Shown: piece by piece, positions 7,667 through 7,771 of the stretch
How positions within the stretch are numbered: the stretch's first letter is position 1
How the letters are laid out: each line of letters begins with the position of its first letter
Source: Mollicutes bacterium
GTDB taxonomy: Bacteria > Bacillota_I > Bacilli_A > Izemoplasmatales > Izemoplasmataceae
Assembly: GCA_003551455.1 (NCBI GenBank)
Contig: PUMR01000061.1
Location: 1 to 7,771 of the forward strand
Direction: 5' to 3'
DNA: 7,771 nucleotides
Program-made: the position numbers and the translations under genes
Notes under the pieces: generated by a model
Databases searched by the model: none
What the model was told of the DNA's origin: nothing
What the model saw: the letters and a program-made list of their open reading frames with translations, nothing else

Positions 7667-7771
7667 TCATTCCTCCCGGTAGCCGAAGTCCTGCAAGCGG
7701 GAAGGGTTGTTGCGCCAGTCCTTGACGACCTTGCAGTGGAGGTCCAAGAAGATCTTCGTCCCGAGGAGGTC
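7667..7771 (-). CDS. era: GTPase Era, C-terminal 34 residues (cut by window edge)
   Basis: Only the C-terminus is present: DLLGTKIFLDLHCKVVKDWR, then NNPSRLQDFGYREE and a TGA stop at 7669-7667. This matches the end of the Era KH domain (typically LLG.KVFL.L.VKV...WR......L..FGY), which binds the 3' end of 16S rRNA during 30S assembly. The GTPase domain lies outside the window. Adjacency to recO is the standard Firmicutes order and supports the call. The recO Shine-Dalgarno lies in its final codons (CGG-GAG-GAA). Confidence 0.93.
   Translation of the reverse strand, partial: DLLGTKIFLDLHCKVVKDWRNNPSRLQDFGYREE
7672..7677 (-). promoter_or_regulatory. Shine-Dalgarno (GGGAGG) that fixes the recO TTG start, inside era
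   Basis: GGGAGG is formed by the last Arg-Glu codons of era. Eight bases later is TTG at 7663-7661, at ideal spacing. The out-of-frame ATG at 7670-7668 is only 1 nt from GGGAGG, too close to be used. Confidence 0.8.

Overview
The window is a seven-gene informational cluster followed by the start of a separate uptake operon. Every gene I can support lies on the minus strand, so transcription runs from high to low coordinates. In transcription order they are: 3' end of era, recO, a single-chain glyS, dnaG, rpoD, trmK, a nif3/DUF34 gene, an intrinsic terminator, a regulatory intergenic region, a GntR/HutC-type regulator gene, and the 5' end of a BMP-family lipoprotein gene.

Organism: the order era-recO-glyS-dnaG-rpoD-trmK-nif3 is a Firmicutes-type macromolecular-synthesis neighbourhood (Bacillota or the related Mycoplasmatota). 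The one-gene GlyRS, in place of the glyQ-glyS pair, fits Bacilli such as staphylococci, Erysipelotrichia and the Acholeplasma/Izemoplasma side of the tree. TGA is used as a stop and TGG encodes Trp, so the code is standard and this is not a Mycoplasma-type genome. The DNA is visibly GC-rich in coding regions. TTA and CTA (Leu) are absent, and TCA (Ser) almost absent, from about 2,190 codons. An uncultured GC-rich member of these groups is a reasonable inference but is not proven.

Region 7771-1119: the seven genes are joined by touching or overlapping start and stop codons. The steps are 3 nt (era/recO), a 4-nt ATGA overlap (recO/glyS), direct abutment (glyS/dnaG), a 35-nt out-of-frame overlap (dnaG/rpoD), a 1-nt TGATG overlap (rpoD/trmK) and a 20-nt overlap (trmK/nif3). 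Ribosome-binding sites sit inside the upstream genes. No internal promoter was seen, and the unit ends at a strong hairpin plus a run of nine T. It links ribosome assembly, recombination repair, tRNA charging and modification, primer synthesis and the housekeeping sigma factor.

Region 1118-963 (intergenic) is the most information-dense part. On the minus strand it holds a promoter with a perfect TTGACA -35 and a 17-bp spacer. That spacer is almost filled by a perfect cre-like box (the CcpA motif). A HutC/NagR-like operator candidate lies at about +2 to +17, overlapping three tandem 8-bp repeats, and is followed by a Shine-Dalgarno. The layout suggests joint control by catabolite repression and by the GntR protein's own ligand.

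Region 962-1: gntR and a BMP-family lipoprotein gene, separated by 63 nt that contain a 19-bp perfect palindrome. The lipoprotein is the substrate-binding component of a probable nucleoside-type ABC importer, so the regulator probably controls that uptake operon. No CRISPR, insertion sequence, tRNA or rRNA was seen. The core cluster is ordinary, and the novelty is in regulatory details and gene overlaps rather than an undescribed system.
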